Part shown: in pieces, positions 8,398-16,878 of the stretch
Position numbering within the stretch: position 1 is the stretch's first letter
Layout: the number at the start of each line of letters is the position of its first letter
Assembly: GCA_963977125.1 (NCBI GenBank)
Contig: CAXBNJ010000001.1
Location: 186,001 to 250,000 of the forward strand
DNA length: 64,000 nucleotides
Direction: 5' to 3'
DNA from: UBA2705 sp963977125
GTDB taxonomy: Bacteria > Pseudomonadota > Alphaproteobacteria > Micavibrionales > Micavibrionaceae
Translations under genes and position numbers: made by a program
Notes under the pieces: model-generated
What the model was told of the DNA's origin: nothing
The model's input: the letters and a program-made list of their open reading frames with translations, nothing else
Databases searched by the model: none

Positions 8398-9126
8398 ATG
8401 GATGAAAATCTATTAAACCAGACCCCGAACATAATACAAACACAGCCTGATGATACGCCCTTAAGCGTGCCTGATAAATTCATAGACCAGCAAAGCGGTG
8501 AGATACGCATTGATGCGCTTGTGAAATCCTATCTGGAGCTTGAAAAAAAGCTCTCTTCGGCAGGGCCGTCTTTAGCCGATGCTGATGGCCGCGCGCGCGT
8601 TTTAAAAGAACTGGGCTGCCCAGATTGTGCGAGTGATTATTCTGTAGATCTCTCGCATGGTTTATTTGATCTAGATGAGGAGCTTAATCAGAAGTTATTT
8701 GATAAGGGCTTTACCAATGATCAAGTGCAGATGGTTTATGATGCGGCCGCCAGTAAATTAGTGCCGATGATTTTAGACCTGACATCAGAATTTCAGGCTG
8801 ACCGCGAAATGGAACGCCTTGTTTCTGAATTTGGCGGCGTTGAAAAATGGCAAGAAGTCTCCCGCCAATTACTCGCTTACGGCCAGAAAAACCTAGCGCC
8901 AGATGTGCTTTCGGGATTGGCAGGGTCTTATGATGGGGTGATGGCCTTATATCGAATGATGAGCTCTGATCAGCCTGCATTAAATACAATGGCGCAGGGC
9001 GATGAAGGGATGGGCGCTGATACGTTAAAATCAATGATGGCTGATCCCAAATACTGGAAAACAAAGGACCCTGAGCATATAGCCAAGGTCACATCGGGTT
9101 TTAAAAATATGTATAGGGATGCTTAG
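8398..9126 (+). CDS. Capsid assembly (scaffolding) protein
   Basis: The 242-residue acidic protein matches T7-like scaffold proteins in layout: a disordered N terminus (1-35), a DALVKSYLELEKKL motif at about 43-56 followed by a helical middle (DDQV-type, amphipathic), and a C-terminal basic/aromatic tail with DPKYWKTKDPEH near 215-230. Scaffold proteins line the inside of the procapsid and leave before or during packaging. The gene stands right after the portal group, as in T7-like phages, but the usual next gene (major capsid) is displaced by an antisense PilZ gene and a leader of about 430 bases. Confidence 0.85.
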   Translation: MDENLLNQTPNIIQTQPDDTPLSVPDKFIDQQSGEIRIDALVKSYLELEKKLSSAGPSLADADGRARVLKELGCPDCASDYSVDLSHGLFDLDEELNQKLFDKGFTNDQVQMVYDAAASKLVPMILDLTSEFQADREMERLVSEFGGVEKWQEVSRQLLAYGQKNLAPDVLSGLAGSYDGVMALYRMMSSDQPALNTMAQGDEGMGADTLKSMMADPKYWKTKDPEHIAKVTSGFKNMYRDA

Positions 9127-9138
9127 AGTAAAAAAATC

Positions 9139-9558
9139 TTAAGCTTGCGACGCTGCAAATTGCGAGGCGGCATCATCATCAATAACACGTTGGAAATCGT
9201 TAAATGATTGTCTGTTTAAAGGCTGAAACTCCATAGCGATGCGCTCATTACCTTTGCGCACAACATGGCCGCTTTGGCTCACTTCAACGATACCTTTGGA
9301 TGTTTTGTATTTAAGAGTCATATTAATATTGTCACCAATATTATAAAGACGCTCATCACCATTAAGCAAAACGCCGCTCATGCTCCAATTTTCGATGGGC
9401 ATAAGATGGTCATCTATTACAGATATACATTTATCGTTTTCGCGGCGCGGATAGGCGCGGCGTTTGGCAATATCTTCAGGGATATTACGCAGTGTAATTG
9501 TTTCTTCGTTCGCGAAGTCGTCGCGTAAAGCTTTTTCGACAAGTTTTTTCCAAAGCAT
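9139..9558 (-). CDS. PilZ-domain protein (c-di-GMP receptor type), antisense inside the capsid cluster
   Basis: The ATG at 9558 has GGAGA six bases upstream and gives 139 residues; an upstream in-frame ATG at 9573 overlaps that site. PilZ signatures are visible: an RxxxR-type basic start (KRRAYPRRENDKC, about 34-46) and ENWSMSGVLL (D/NxSxxG). These are the residues that bind cyclic di-GMP in the family. It lies on the opposite strand between scaffold and major capsid, its stop only 13 bases past the scaffold stop. It could be a host insertion that links particle assembly or lysis to c-di-GMP, or simply a stray gene. Confidence 0.85.
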   Translation of the reverse strand: MLWKKLVEKALRDDFANEETITLRNIPEDIAKRRAYPRRENDKCISVIDDHLMPIENWSMSGVLLNGDERLYNIGDNINMTLKYKTSKGIVEVSQSGHVVRKGNERIAMEFQPLNRQSFNDFQRVIDDDAASQFAASQA

Positions 9559-10003
9559 CAGTATTCTCCACATAGTTACAGACTAGGCATTACTAACATA
9601 CAAGAGTGTTAGGCCTAAGTGTATTCTTTTTATTATAATTTCGGCTTCTATCCATAAGATGATGATCAGTTATTGTTTGTATATATGATCATATTTTTTG
9701 TCTCATCTTATATTAGAAAGTTTTTATACATAACAAAAAAATAATTGTCAACCATTTTATGAAAATAAAATAAAGGTTATTTTTATTAACATAACCGATC
9801 AATTTTAAAAATTGAGCACTCATTTTATAAAATTATGGGTGCTTTTTTTCACGGTTAACCAAGTTCTGGCCCGTATGCCATATGGATTAACACCCTTTTG
9901 GTGCTTTCGCCATGTTCAGTTCAGTCAGCGTGCTTGCTTATTTAAGCGCGCTACAAACTGCTGCGCATATTCTTATCATTATATAACTTAACAAGAGGTT
10001 AAT
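9559..10003 (+). other. AT-rich intergenic leader before the major capsid gene
   Basis: About 445 bases without a gene. It must hold the promoter of the leftward PilZ gene and of the rightward capsid gene. The left half is strongly AT-rich. A terminator-like hairpin sits at 9815-9849, followed by about 150 bases of 5' leader ending in an AGAGG ribosome-binding site before 10004. TATATAAC around 9982 could be a -10 for the capsid gene, but no good -35 is seen. No open frame of note lies here. Confidence 0.5.
9815..9849 (+). terminator. Intrinsic terminator-like hairpin upstream of the major capsid gene
   Basis: AGCACTCAT (9815-9823) can pair with ATGGGTGCT (9835-9843) with one mismatch, leaving an AT-rich loop, and is followed directly by a run of T to 9849. 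It would stop rightward transcripts that have run through the scaffold gene, or act as an attenuator ahead of the capsid gene. Confidence 0.6.
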
Positions 10004-10834
10004 ATGTCCACATCAATTGAAAATGCATTTGTAAAACAATTTGAGGAAGAGGTGCATCAGTCTTACCAGCGCCTAGGCTCTAAGCTTCGTGGCGCCGTGC
10101 GCACGGTGAGTAATGTAAAAGGCGCATCTACGATATTCCAAAAAGTCGGCAAGGGAGTTGCGTCAACCAAATCTACACATGGCATGGTGCCTGTTATGAA
10201 CCTTGATCACACGGCGGTCGAATGTTTGCTTGAAGATTATTATGCGGGTGACTGGGTTGATCGCCTTGATGAGCTGAAAATCAATACCGATGAACGTTTG
10301 GTGATTGCCAATGCAGGGGCTTATGCATTAGGGCGTAAAACGGATGATTTGATTATCAGCGCCTTAGATGCCGCAACAGATAATGTTATTGCGGATGGCA
10401 ATACGGGTCTGACGAAAGCCAAAGTGCTCGAAGCGTTTGAATATCTGGGTGAAAATGATGTGCCTGATGATGGGCAGCGCTTTGCGGTGATTGGCTGGAA
10501 ACAATGGAGCGACTTGCTGGCGATTGATGAATTTTCAAGCGCGGATTATATTGGCGCCGATGCGCTGCCGTGGAAAGGTACGCAGGCCAAAGAATGGTTA
10601 GGGACTATATTTATTCCGCATTCTGGCTTGCCGATTGACGGCACAGGCATTCGCAGTTGTTTCTGGTTCCACAAAACAGCCATTGGTCATGCCTCAGGGG
10701 ATGATGTGAATACGGATATTAGCTGGCATGGTGATCGCGCAGCGCATTTTGTCAATAATATGATGAGCCAAGGCGCAACGCTGATAGACCAAGCGGGCAT
10801 CGTCAAAATCGAATGCGATGAAACGCCTACTTAA
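10004..10834 (+). CDS. Major capsid protein (podovirus type)
   Basis: The 276-residue protein forms the capsid shell. N-terminal residues 1-40 (ENAFVKQFEEEVHQSYQRLGSKLRG) and a following VPVMNLDHTAVECLLEDYYAGDWVD block match capsid proteins of podovirus-like prophages of alpha- and betaproteobacteria. Late sequence (HSGLPIDGT, FHKTAIGHA) also fits. It has no cleavage propeptide of note. AGAGG precedes the ATG. It is followed by a small gene and a strong terminator at 11207, so capsid mRNA is probably made as a separate unit, in keeping with the high dose needed. Confidence 0.9.
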   Translation: MSTSIENAFVKQFEEEVHQSYQRLGSKLRGAVRTVSNVKGASTIFQKVGKGVASTKSTHGMVPVMNLDHTAVECLLEDYYAGDWVDRLDELKINTDERLVIANAGAYALGRKTDDLIISALDAATDNVIADGNTGLTKAKVLEAFEYLGENDVPDDGQRFAVIGWKQWSDLLAIDEFSSADYIGADALPWKGTQAKEWLGTIFIPHSGLPIDGTGIRSCFWFHKTAIGHASGDDVNTDISWHGDRAAHFVNNMMSQGATLIDQAGIVKIECDETPT

Positions 10835-10896
10835 GCGCGTTCAATCAAAACGCTCACAATCCCTTATTAAAAATAGAGAAGAAAGGACCATAAATT

Positions 10897-11136
10897 ATGG
10901 CACTGACTATTAATGACTTAAGCGTATTGGCTTACGCGAACAAATTCACAATGTGGCATTACACAACAGAAGATGCGCTTGTTACAAGCGGCGGGTATTT
11001 TGATGGCGCGGCTGAAATGCTGCGCGTTAATGACCTGATTATTGCCAATTTAGATACGGCCGATACGCCTGATACGACGTTTTATATCGTCACGGCGAAT
11101 ACGGGCAGCGCTGTAACCATCTCGGCCTATGCTTAG
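10897..11136 (+). CDS. Small phage protein downstream of capsid (possible head decoration)
   Basis: The 79-residue beta-rich protein has GGYFDGAAEMLRVNDLIIAN in the middle and a Thr/Ala-rich end. Small proteins with a GYFxxAAxxLxVGD-like motif regularly follow capsid genes in podoviruses and are thought to be decoration or fibre-like proteins, though few are studied. AGAAAGGA lies ahead of the start. It shares the transcription unit of the capsid gene and ends before the terminator at 11207. Role inferred from position. Confidence 0.7.
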   Translation: MALTINDLSVLAYANKFTMWHYTTEDALVTSGGYFDGAAEMLRVNDLIIANLDTADTPDTTFYIVTANTGSAVTISAYA

Positions 11137-11206
11137 ATTTTGAAACTCTTAAATTTTAAGCACCCCCTCTGAGGCGCGCAGCCTCGAACAGCCATAGTTA
11201 CAGCCC

Positions 11207-11245
11207 ACCTGCCTGCATGGATGATTTCATGCAGGCAGGTTTTTT
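11207..11245 (+). terminator. Strong intrinsic terminator after the capsid unit
   Basis: A 13-bp perfect stem, ACCTGCCTGCATG (11207-11219) with CATGCAGGCAGGT (11228-11240), with an eight-base loop and a T run to 11245. It separates the capsid transcripts from the tail genes. Confidence 0.92.
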
Positions 11246-11276
11246 ATACCCATGAATAATTACAAAGGATAAGCCC

Positions 11277-11846
11277 ATGGCCTTAAATGATGTTGCCTTA
11301 TGTTCACGTGCCTTAATACGTATTGGTGCTTCGCCGATTACGTCTTTTAACGACGGCACAGCGGAAAGTGAAATTGCGGGCGCACTATATGCGCCAATAT
11401 GTGATGCGCTGCTATCCTCTTATCGTTGGAGCTTTGCCACAGGACAAATAGCACTCTCCGCGTTAAGCGAAAGCCCCATAGCCGATTATCGCTATGCATT
11501 TCAATTGCCCGTTGATTTCCTCAAAGCCATTTCCTGCGGTATAGGAACGAAAGGGCGCGGCGTGAATTACCGTATCGCGCAAGGACAGATCCATTGCAAT
11601 GTTGATGCGCTGACTTTGACCTATACTTACCGCCCTGAAGAGGAATCTTTTCCACCTTTTTTTGACGCGGCGCTGATAGCAAGATTATCGGCTGAATTCT
11701 GTATTCCGATTACTGAGAGTACCTCACGCGCACAGGCTTTATTCAAAATATCAGAAAATGAATTTGCAAAAGCGCGTCAAATCGATGCGCAGCAACAAAG
11801 CCCGACAGCGCTACAGAATTTTTCCTTGATAGATATACGCGATTAA
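11277..11846 (+). CDS. Tail tubular protein A (T7 gp11-like adaptor)
   Basis: The 189-residue protein begins MALNDVALCSRALIRIGA, which is the standard opening of gp11-like adaptor proteins, followed by CDALLSSYRWSFAT and DYRYAFQLPVDFLK. In podoviruses a ring of twelve copies joins the portal to the tail nozzle. Length is normal. It is followed 59 bases later by the nozzle-type protein, the conserved order in T7-like virions. The start at 11277 has AAAGGAT eight bases before it. Confidence 0.92.
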   Translation: MALNDVALCSRALIRIGASPITSFNDGTAESEIAGALYAPICDALLSSYRWSFATGQIALSALSESPIADYRYAFQLPVDFLKAISCGIGTKGRGVNYRIAQGQIHCNVDALTLTYTYRPEEESFPPFFDAALIARLSAEFCIPITESTSRAQALFKISENEFAKARQIDAQQQSPTALQNFSLIDIRD

Positions 11847-11905
11847 AAGCCGCGCTGTTTTCACTCAAGAAACTTAAACAAAATTATAAATAAAAGGACA
11901 CGCTT

Positions 11906-13804
11906 ATGTCTCGTATACGTCAAGCCAAGACGACTTTTACGGCGGGGGAAGTTTCCCGCGATTTGCTCGGCAGGGGGGATCTGAACGCCTATGAAAATGG
12001 CGCGTTAACCCTGCGCAATATATTTATTCACCCGACAGGTGGGGTGAGCCGCCGCGCTGGTACGTATTATATTGATAATGCAGCTGGGGCAGGGCGCTTA
12101 ATTCCTTTTGAATTTAATACGCAGCAAACCTATTTATTAGTCGTGAGCGATCACTCAATGGCTATCTATCTTGATGGTACAAAAATCACAGATATTGTGA
12201 CGCCTTGGCCAGAAGAACAGATCGCGCAATTAGCATGGACACAATCGGCAGATACTTTATTGCTAGCTCATCCTTTATATCCCCCCAAACAATTATTGCG
12301 TTTAGGCGATGGCAGTTGGGCGCTGCAGGATTGGGCTTTCTTTGAAGATAATAACCGTTTATTCCAGCCTTATTATAAATTTGCAGGCTCAAGCGTAACC
12401 TTGACGCCCTCGGCTTTGTCGGGCGCGATTACGATCACGGCTTCTGAAAATATATTTGTGTTGGCACATGAAGGGGCGCGCTTGCGCCTTGGCGATAAAG
12501 AGGTGCTGATTACAGACTTTGAATCTCCCACAGTCGTGAGCGCCCAGACCCAAGAAGACTTAATCGATACTGCGGCGACCATAGATTGGCAAGAACAGGC
12601 TTTTTCGGCGGTGCGCGGTTATCCTGTCACTTTAGCGTTTCATCAAGATCGTTTGGTTATCGGCGGCAGCCGTGACCTTCCCAATCGGATTTGGTTTTCC
12701 AAGTCAGGCGATTTATTTAATTTCGATTTGGGCGAAGGGCTTGATGATGAATCGATTGAGTTTTCAATTTTATCTGACCAAGTCAACGCCATACGCGCCG
12801 TGTTTTCAGGGCGACACTTGCAGGTCTTTACTAGTGGCGCGGAATGGATGGTGACGGGTTCACCCTTAACGCCATCGACGGTAGAGCTTTTACGCCAAAC
12901 GCGTATAGGCTCAGTGATTGATCGCTATATTCCGCCCATTGATGTTGATGGCGCGACCCTTTTTATTGCGCGCAATCAACAAGAAATCCGCGAGTTTTTA
13001 TATACAGATGTCGAACAAGCATATTCTTCAACCGATTTAGCCTTGCTGTCTCGCCATGTGATAAAAGAGCCCTTGGATCAAGACTATGATAAGAAGCGCC
13101 GTTTGTTGTTTATTGCGCGTAGTGATGGGCGCTTTGCAACGCTGACGGTCTATCGCGCCGAACAAGTCGCTGCATGGACGGTGCATGAAACTTTGGGCAA
13201 TGTAAAATCAATCTCCGTGGTTGGAGATACGGTGTATTTACTGGTGGAACGCAATGGTAACTATCTGATCGAAGTGTTTGACGATGAAAGCTTTATGGAT
13301 TCGGCCTTAAGCGGCTCGAGCATTGAGGGCGCCTTGTCATGGTCTGGCCTTGATCATCTGGAAGGGCAGTATGTCGACGTTCTGGCCGATGATATCCGCC
13401 TTGATCCGCAATTGGTAACAGGGGGCAATATTACTTTAGCGTCGCCCGCACATAAGGTCATGATTGGGCTGAGTTTTACGCATATCATTGAACCTTTGCC
13501 GCCCAATATAATTAGCGAAAGTGGCGGCGGGCGCGCCATTCGCCTTGTTGAAGCGCTGTTTCGCATGGAAGAAACTCAAGCCCTGCGCCTTGATGTTGGG
13601 CGCGGCTTACAAGACGTTCCCCTTAAACAAATGGGTGACGAGTCTGTCCTTGGTACGCCGCCACCTATTGTGAGCGCCGATATTCGTATGCGGGCGCTTG
13701 GTTGGGCGCGCGACTTAACCAAACCACTTTGGCGGATTGAACAATCTGACCCGCGGCCTTTTACGCTGCTCTCAGTGATTTCAGAAATCAAAGTGAATGA
13801 TTAA
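11906..13804 (+). CDS. Tail tubular protein B / nozzle-like protein
   Basis: The 632-residue protein starts RIRQAKTTFTAGEVSRDLLGR and GALTLRNIFIHPTGGVSRR (about 2-55), typical of the tail tubular or stabilisation proteins that extend the podoviral tail. The middle contains a beta-propeller-like region with FNFDLGEGLDDESIEF and HLQVFTSGAEWMV, also characteristic. It is somewhat shorter than T7 gp12. It follows the adaptor gene and precedes the internal virion protein. No stop or frameshift is seen. Confidence 0.88.
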   Translation: MSRIRQAKTTFTAGEVSRDLLGRGDLNAYENGALTLRNIFIHPTGGVSRRAGTYYIDNAAGAGRLIPFEFNTQQTYLLVVSDHSMAIYLDGTKITDIVTPWPEEQIAQLAWTQSADTLLLAHPLYPPKQLLRLGDGSWALQDWAFFEDNNRLFQPYYKFAGSSVTLTPSALSGAITITASENIFVLAHEGARLRLGDKEVLITDFESPTVVSAQTQEDLIDTAATIDWQEQAFSAVRGYPVTLAFHQDRLVIGGSRDLPNRIWFSKSGDLFNFDLGEGLDDESIEFSILSDQVNAIRAVFSGRHLQVFTSGAEWMVTGSPLTPSTVELLRQTRIGSVIDRYIPPIDVDGATLFIARNQQEIREFLYTDVEQAYSSTDLALLSRHVIKEPLDQDYDKKRRLLFIARSDGRFATLTVYRAEQVAAWTVHETLGNVKSISVVGDTVYLLVERNGNYLIEVFDDESFMDSALSGSSIEGALSWSGLDHLEGQYVDVLADDIRLDPQLVTGGNITLASPAHKVMIGLSFTHIIEPLPPNIISESGGGRAIRLVEALFRMEETQALRLDVGRGLQDVPLKQMGDESVLGTPPPIVSADIRMRALGWARDLTKPLWRIEQSDPRPFTLLSVISEIKVND

Positions 13805-13837
13805 TTCCACTCTATAAACAAGATAAGGATATGAAAG

Positions 13838-14359
13838 ATGGCCAGTTTTAGTTCAGCGGTAAGCGCGCTAAATGCGATTACGCCAATTATAGGATCTGCA
13901 ACGCAATTATTAAATGCGGGCGTTGGTTTGGCACAAGGTTTAGGGGGCGGCGATAGTGATGATTTACGCAGCAAGCAGCAGCGTGAAATCGATCAACTCA
14001 CCGCGCAGCAAGCAGCCAATGCGCAGATAGATCAAAAAGACGCCGCTTTAGCACGGCAGCAAATTGAGCTTGCGGCTCAAGATGACGCGCGCCGCCGACA
14101 AAACGCCTTAAAACGCGCCGCCGCCAAACAGCGCGCGCAATTTGGCGCATCAGGTATTGGCAGCAATCCTGGGGGCAGCGGTGAGGCGGTCTTACTCGGT
14201 TTGTTTGAACAAAGTGAAGAAGAAAAAAATCAAGCGGATGCTTTGGATAAATTACGCCTTAACGCGCTTGAACAAGATCTTGAAAATACGCGCACTTTAA
14301 ATTTGCTGCAAACCCAGCAATTACAAGCCAATCAAGCCTTAGAGCGTTCATTGCTCTAA
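13838..14359 (+). CDS. Small internal virion protein (T7 gp14-like)
   Basis: This 173-residue protein has a Gly/Ala-rich hydrophobic N terminus (TPIIGSATQLLNAGVGLAQG, about 15-34) and a long Gln/Ala/Arg-rich coiled coil (45-115). A conserved QFGASGIGSNPGGSGEAVL loop lies at about 121-139, followed by a second coiled coil. This layout is that of small internal core proteins that insert into the cell envelope during DNA ejection. The two large partners expected in T7-like phages (gp15 and gp16 types) are not present in the cluster. Confidence 0.78.
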   Translation: MASFSSAVSALNAITPIIGSATQLLNAGVGLAQGLGGGDSDDLRSKQQREIDQLTAQQAANAQIDQKDAALARQQIELAAQDDARRRQNALKRAAAKQRAQFGASGIGSNPGGSGEAVLLGLFEQSEEEKNQADALDKLRLNALEQDLENTRTLNLLQTQQLQANQALERSLL

Positions 14360-14395
14360 TAAAAAATAACCCACATTATAAAAGATAAGGGAGCC

Positions 14396-16429
14396 ATGCT
14401 AATGAGCACAGAGCATATTAAAATTCCAGACGTCACACCAATCATACGGTTTACGGCTAATGGCGCCTTAACGCGCTATGATTTTCCATTTCCGATTTTT
14501 GCAGCAGAAGACCTAAAAGTCTATTTCGATGGCGCGCTGCAAAATAGCGGCTATATGGTGTTTAGTACAGGCCAAACATCTGGCGGTTATGTTGAATTTG
14601 ATACGGCCGTTAGCGCGGGAATTACCATCACTTTAACACGTCAATTACCGCTTGAGCGCATCACTGATTTTATAGAAGGCGGCGATTTTTCAGCGCGAGC
14701 GATTAATAACGAGCTTGATTATATGATGAGCTCTGTGCAGCAAATCGCCCGACAACAAAGCCAAATGCTGCATTATTCAGACCATGAAAATACGGCCAAT
14801 AACGAGCTGCCCGCCAAAGCCATCCGCGCGGGTAAAGCGCTGGGCTTTGATGGTAATGGTGATCCGATCGCCGTGGAACTAACCAATGCAGCAGCCGCGC
14901 CGAACTTCACGGCGCAAGGTTTCGGTGCAATGACGCGGAGTTCATCGGATAAACATAGTGACCTTATTTCGATCAAAGATTTTGGTGCTATTGGCGATGG
15001 CCTTACCGATGATACGATAGCTGTACAGCAAGCGTTAAGTGCACATGGCGCAGTTTATATACCTGAGGGCACATATTTAATAACCAGTACTATCAGCTTA
15101 AATGAAGGGCAGAGCCTACGCGGTGCGGGGCAAAAATCTGTACTGAAAGCCAGTGATAATAGTTTTGTCCTTTTGGCGTTAACGGCTGATTTTATCACGC
15201 TGCAAAACTTCAAAACTCTAGGCGGTTCTGTCGGTATTAAATTAAGCGGTATTGCGCGGCCTTGCGTGCAATGCGCCGTCTCTGACGTTTCAGTTTTTGC
15301 GGCGGATATTGGCGTGCAGCTTGATGGCGGAACAAATACGAATTACCCCTGTTACTGGAATAATTTTAATCGCGTCCTCGTTGAACAAATGAGCTTGCAT
15401 GGTTTTCACTTAATGCGCAGTGGCGCAGGCGATACGCCCAATGCAAATAAATTCCACGCTTGCCGCGCCTATTCACATGGCGTAAGCACAACAGGCAGCG
15501 GCTTTTATGTCGAAGAAGGGCAGTTTAATAATAGTTTTATTGATTGCGAAGCCAATATTGCCCCAACCGCAGAGGCTTGTTTTCGTTTAGGAACAGGCTC
15601 TCATAAAAGCTTACTGCTTAACCCTTATGCTGAAAGCTCAGGGGGCGTGCCGAATATAAAATTAGATGCAGGCTCTGATGAAAGCTCTATTTATAATTTG
15701 CTTTCTGTTTCTGATGGCGCGGCAATTTGGGATTTATCAGGCGGACAATATTCGGCTTATAGTGCAGGCTACCCAGAGAAAAACTTTATGCAGCGCACGA
15801 TTGTGACCGATATGAAAGCGACATTGCAGCGTTATGATACTGAATATATAGACGCCTCAGGCACGGTTAGTCTTGATTTGTCACATAGCGTCCATCTTGT
15901 GTCGTCTTATAGTGGCGCTTTGGCTGTTGAATTGCCTTTGGCGAGCACGGCAGAAGGCGTCACGATGACCATTAAGAAAATTGATGTATCGGGCAATATT
16001 GTGACGATACGCGAAGCTGGCGGCGGGTCAGGCCCTGATGGTTCCGACTTTCAGCTTGGCGGAAAAAATGATTATGTCACGGTGATTTCAAATGGTGCGG
16101 GTTGGTATGTCACATCCTCAAATCGCGCGGCGGGTAATACGCGTTTTTATGAAGGGACGGGGCTATATGATATTGATATGGCGGTTGATACTTATCTTAT
16201 ATCCTCTTACGGCGGGGCCTTAACTGCGCGTCTACCACCGGCCAATGCCAGTGAAGCGATTGGCCGCGTTATCACAATCAAGAAAACTGACCCCTCAGGC
16301 AATGCCGTGACGGTAACCGAACAAGGCGCGGCAGGGCCTGATAATTACGCGCAGCCATTATCCGCGCAATATAACGCGATCACGGTTGTGTCAAATGGGG
16401 CGGCTTGGTATATCGTCGCGCGTTTTTAA
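14396..16429 (+). CDS. Tail spike: T7-fibre N domain plus pectate-lyase-like beta helix and duplicated C end
   Basis: In the 677-residue protein, residues 1-125 match the tail-attachment domain of T7 fibre (YDFPFPIFAAEDLKVYFDG; LTRQLPLERITDF). Residues 193-207 (IKDFGAIGDGLTDDT) open a pectate-lyase/glycosyl-hydrolase-28-type right-handed beta helix running to about 440. The last about 190 residues are two similar units, each with a VHLVSSYSGAL / TYLISSYGGAL strand, an ITIKK segment and a VVSNGAxWY ending. It would bind, and perhaps cut, surface polysaccharide of target cells. Starts at 14396 and 14402 are possible. Confidence 0.87.
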   Translation: MLMSTEHIKIPDVTPIIRFTANGALTRYDFPFPIFAAEDLKVYFDGALQNSGYMVFSTGQTSGGYVEFDTAVSAGITITLTRQLPLERITDFIEGGDFSARAINNELDYMMSSVQQIARQQSQMLHYSDHENTANNELPAKAIRAGKALGFDGNGDPIAVELTNAAAAPNFTAQGFGAMTRSSSDKHSDLISIKDFGAIGDGLTDDTIAVQQALSAHGAVYIPEGTYLITSTISLNEGQSLRGAGQKSVLKASDNSFVLLALTADFITLQNFKTLGGSVGIKLSGIARPCVQCAVSDVSVFAADIGVQLDGGTNTNYPCYWNNFNRVLVEQMSLHGFHLMRSGAGDTPNANKFHACRAYSHGVSTTGSGFYVEEGQFNNSFIDCEANIAPTAEACFRLGTGSHKSLLLNPYAESSGGVPNIKLDAGSDESSIYNLLSVSDGAAIWDLSGGQYSAYSAGYPEKNFMQRTIVTDMKATLQRYDTEYIDASGTVSLDLSHSVHLVSSYSGALAVELPLASTAEGVTMTIKKIDVSGNIVTIREAGGGSGPDGSDFQLGGKNDYVTVISNGAGWYVTSSNRAAGNTRFYEGTGLYDIDMAVDTYLISSYGGALTARLPPANASEAIGRVITIKKTDPSGNAVTVTEQGAAGPDNYAQPLSAQYNAITVVSNGAAWYIVARF

Positions 16430-16480
16430 CCTTAATGACCTCTATTTAAAAAGGACATCATTGTATAAGGAAGCGTATTT

Positions 16481-16789
16481 ATGGTTCAAACTTTAGAAGA
16501 AAAATCCCGCGATAAAATTGCCGCCTTTCTGCCCGAGGCGTTAAAACATAGCCTTGATTCTTATCATCAATTTATTATTTCTGATGATCATCCCGAGGAT
16601 GCAAAAAGCTTCACGGCTCATCATAATGCTTGTAAAGTGGCGATTGCCCATATTGAATTATTACTTAAACTGGCTAAATGGGCTGATCTCTTAACGGGCT
16701 GTAATCAGAATGAAACGGATGATCGCTTATTGGCTGATATAATCGCGCAGGCACAAAGTGAGCTCGACCAATATTCAGATAAAGTGTAG
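16481..16789 (+). CDS. Hypothetical protein, 102 aa, after the tail spike
   Basis: An all-helical small protein with repeated His (HHNACKVAIAHIELLLKL) and an acidic C terminus. No membrane segment or signal peptide. AAGGAAG lies before the ATG. It ends the tail transcription unit, just before the first promoter-driven cassette. The position suggests a phage small protein (chaperone or small-terminase replacement are only possibilities). I do not recognise its family. Confidence 0.68.
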   Translation: MVQTLEEKSRDKIAAFLPEALKHSLDSYHQFIISDDHPEDAKSFTAHHNACKVAIAHIELLLKLAKWADLLTGCNQNETDDRLLADIIAQAQSELDQYSDKV

Positions 16790-16808
16790 ATATTCTGTAA
16801 AAAAGCTA

Positions 16809-16838
16809 TTGACATAAGCTTGCTTGCTAGGCTAAGAA
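16809..16838 (+). promoter_or_regulatory. Sigma70-like promoter of cassette 1 (TTGACATAA type)
   Basis: TTGACA at 16809-16814, a 17-18 base gap, and a weak -10 (CTAAGA or TAAGAA, 16832-16838). The TAA directly after the -35 is shared with the promoters at 19322, 20369, 23765 and 24452. Confidence 0.5.
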
Positions 16839-16878
16839 AGACTACAGAGATTTACATTAAGATGAAATGGGTAAGAAC

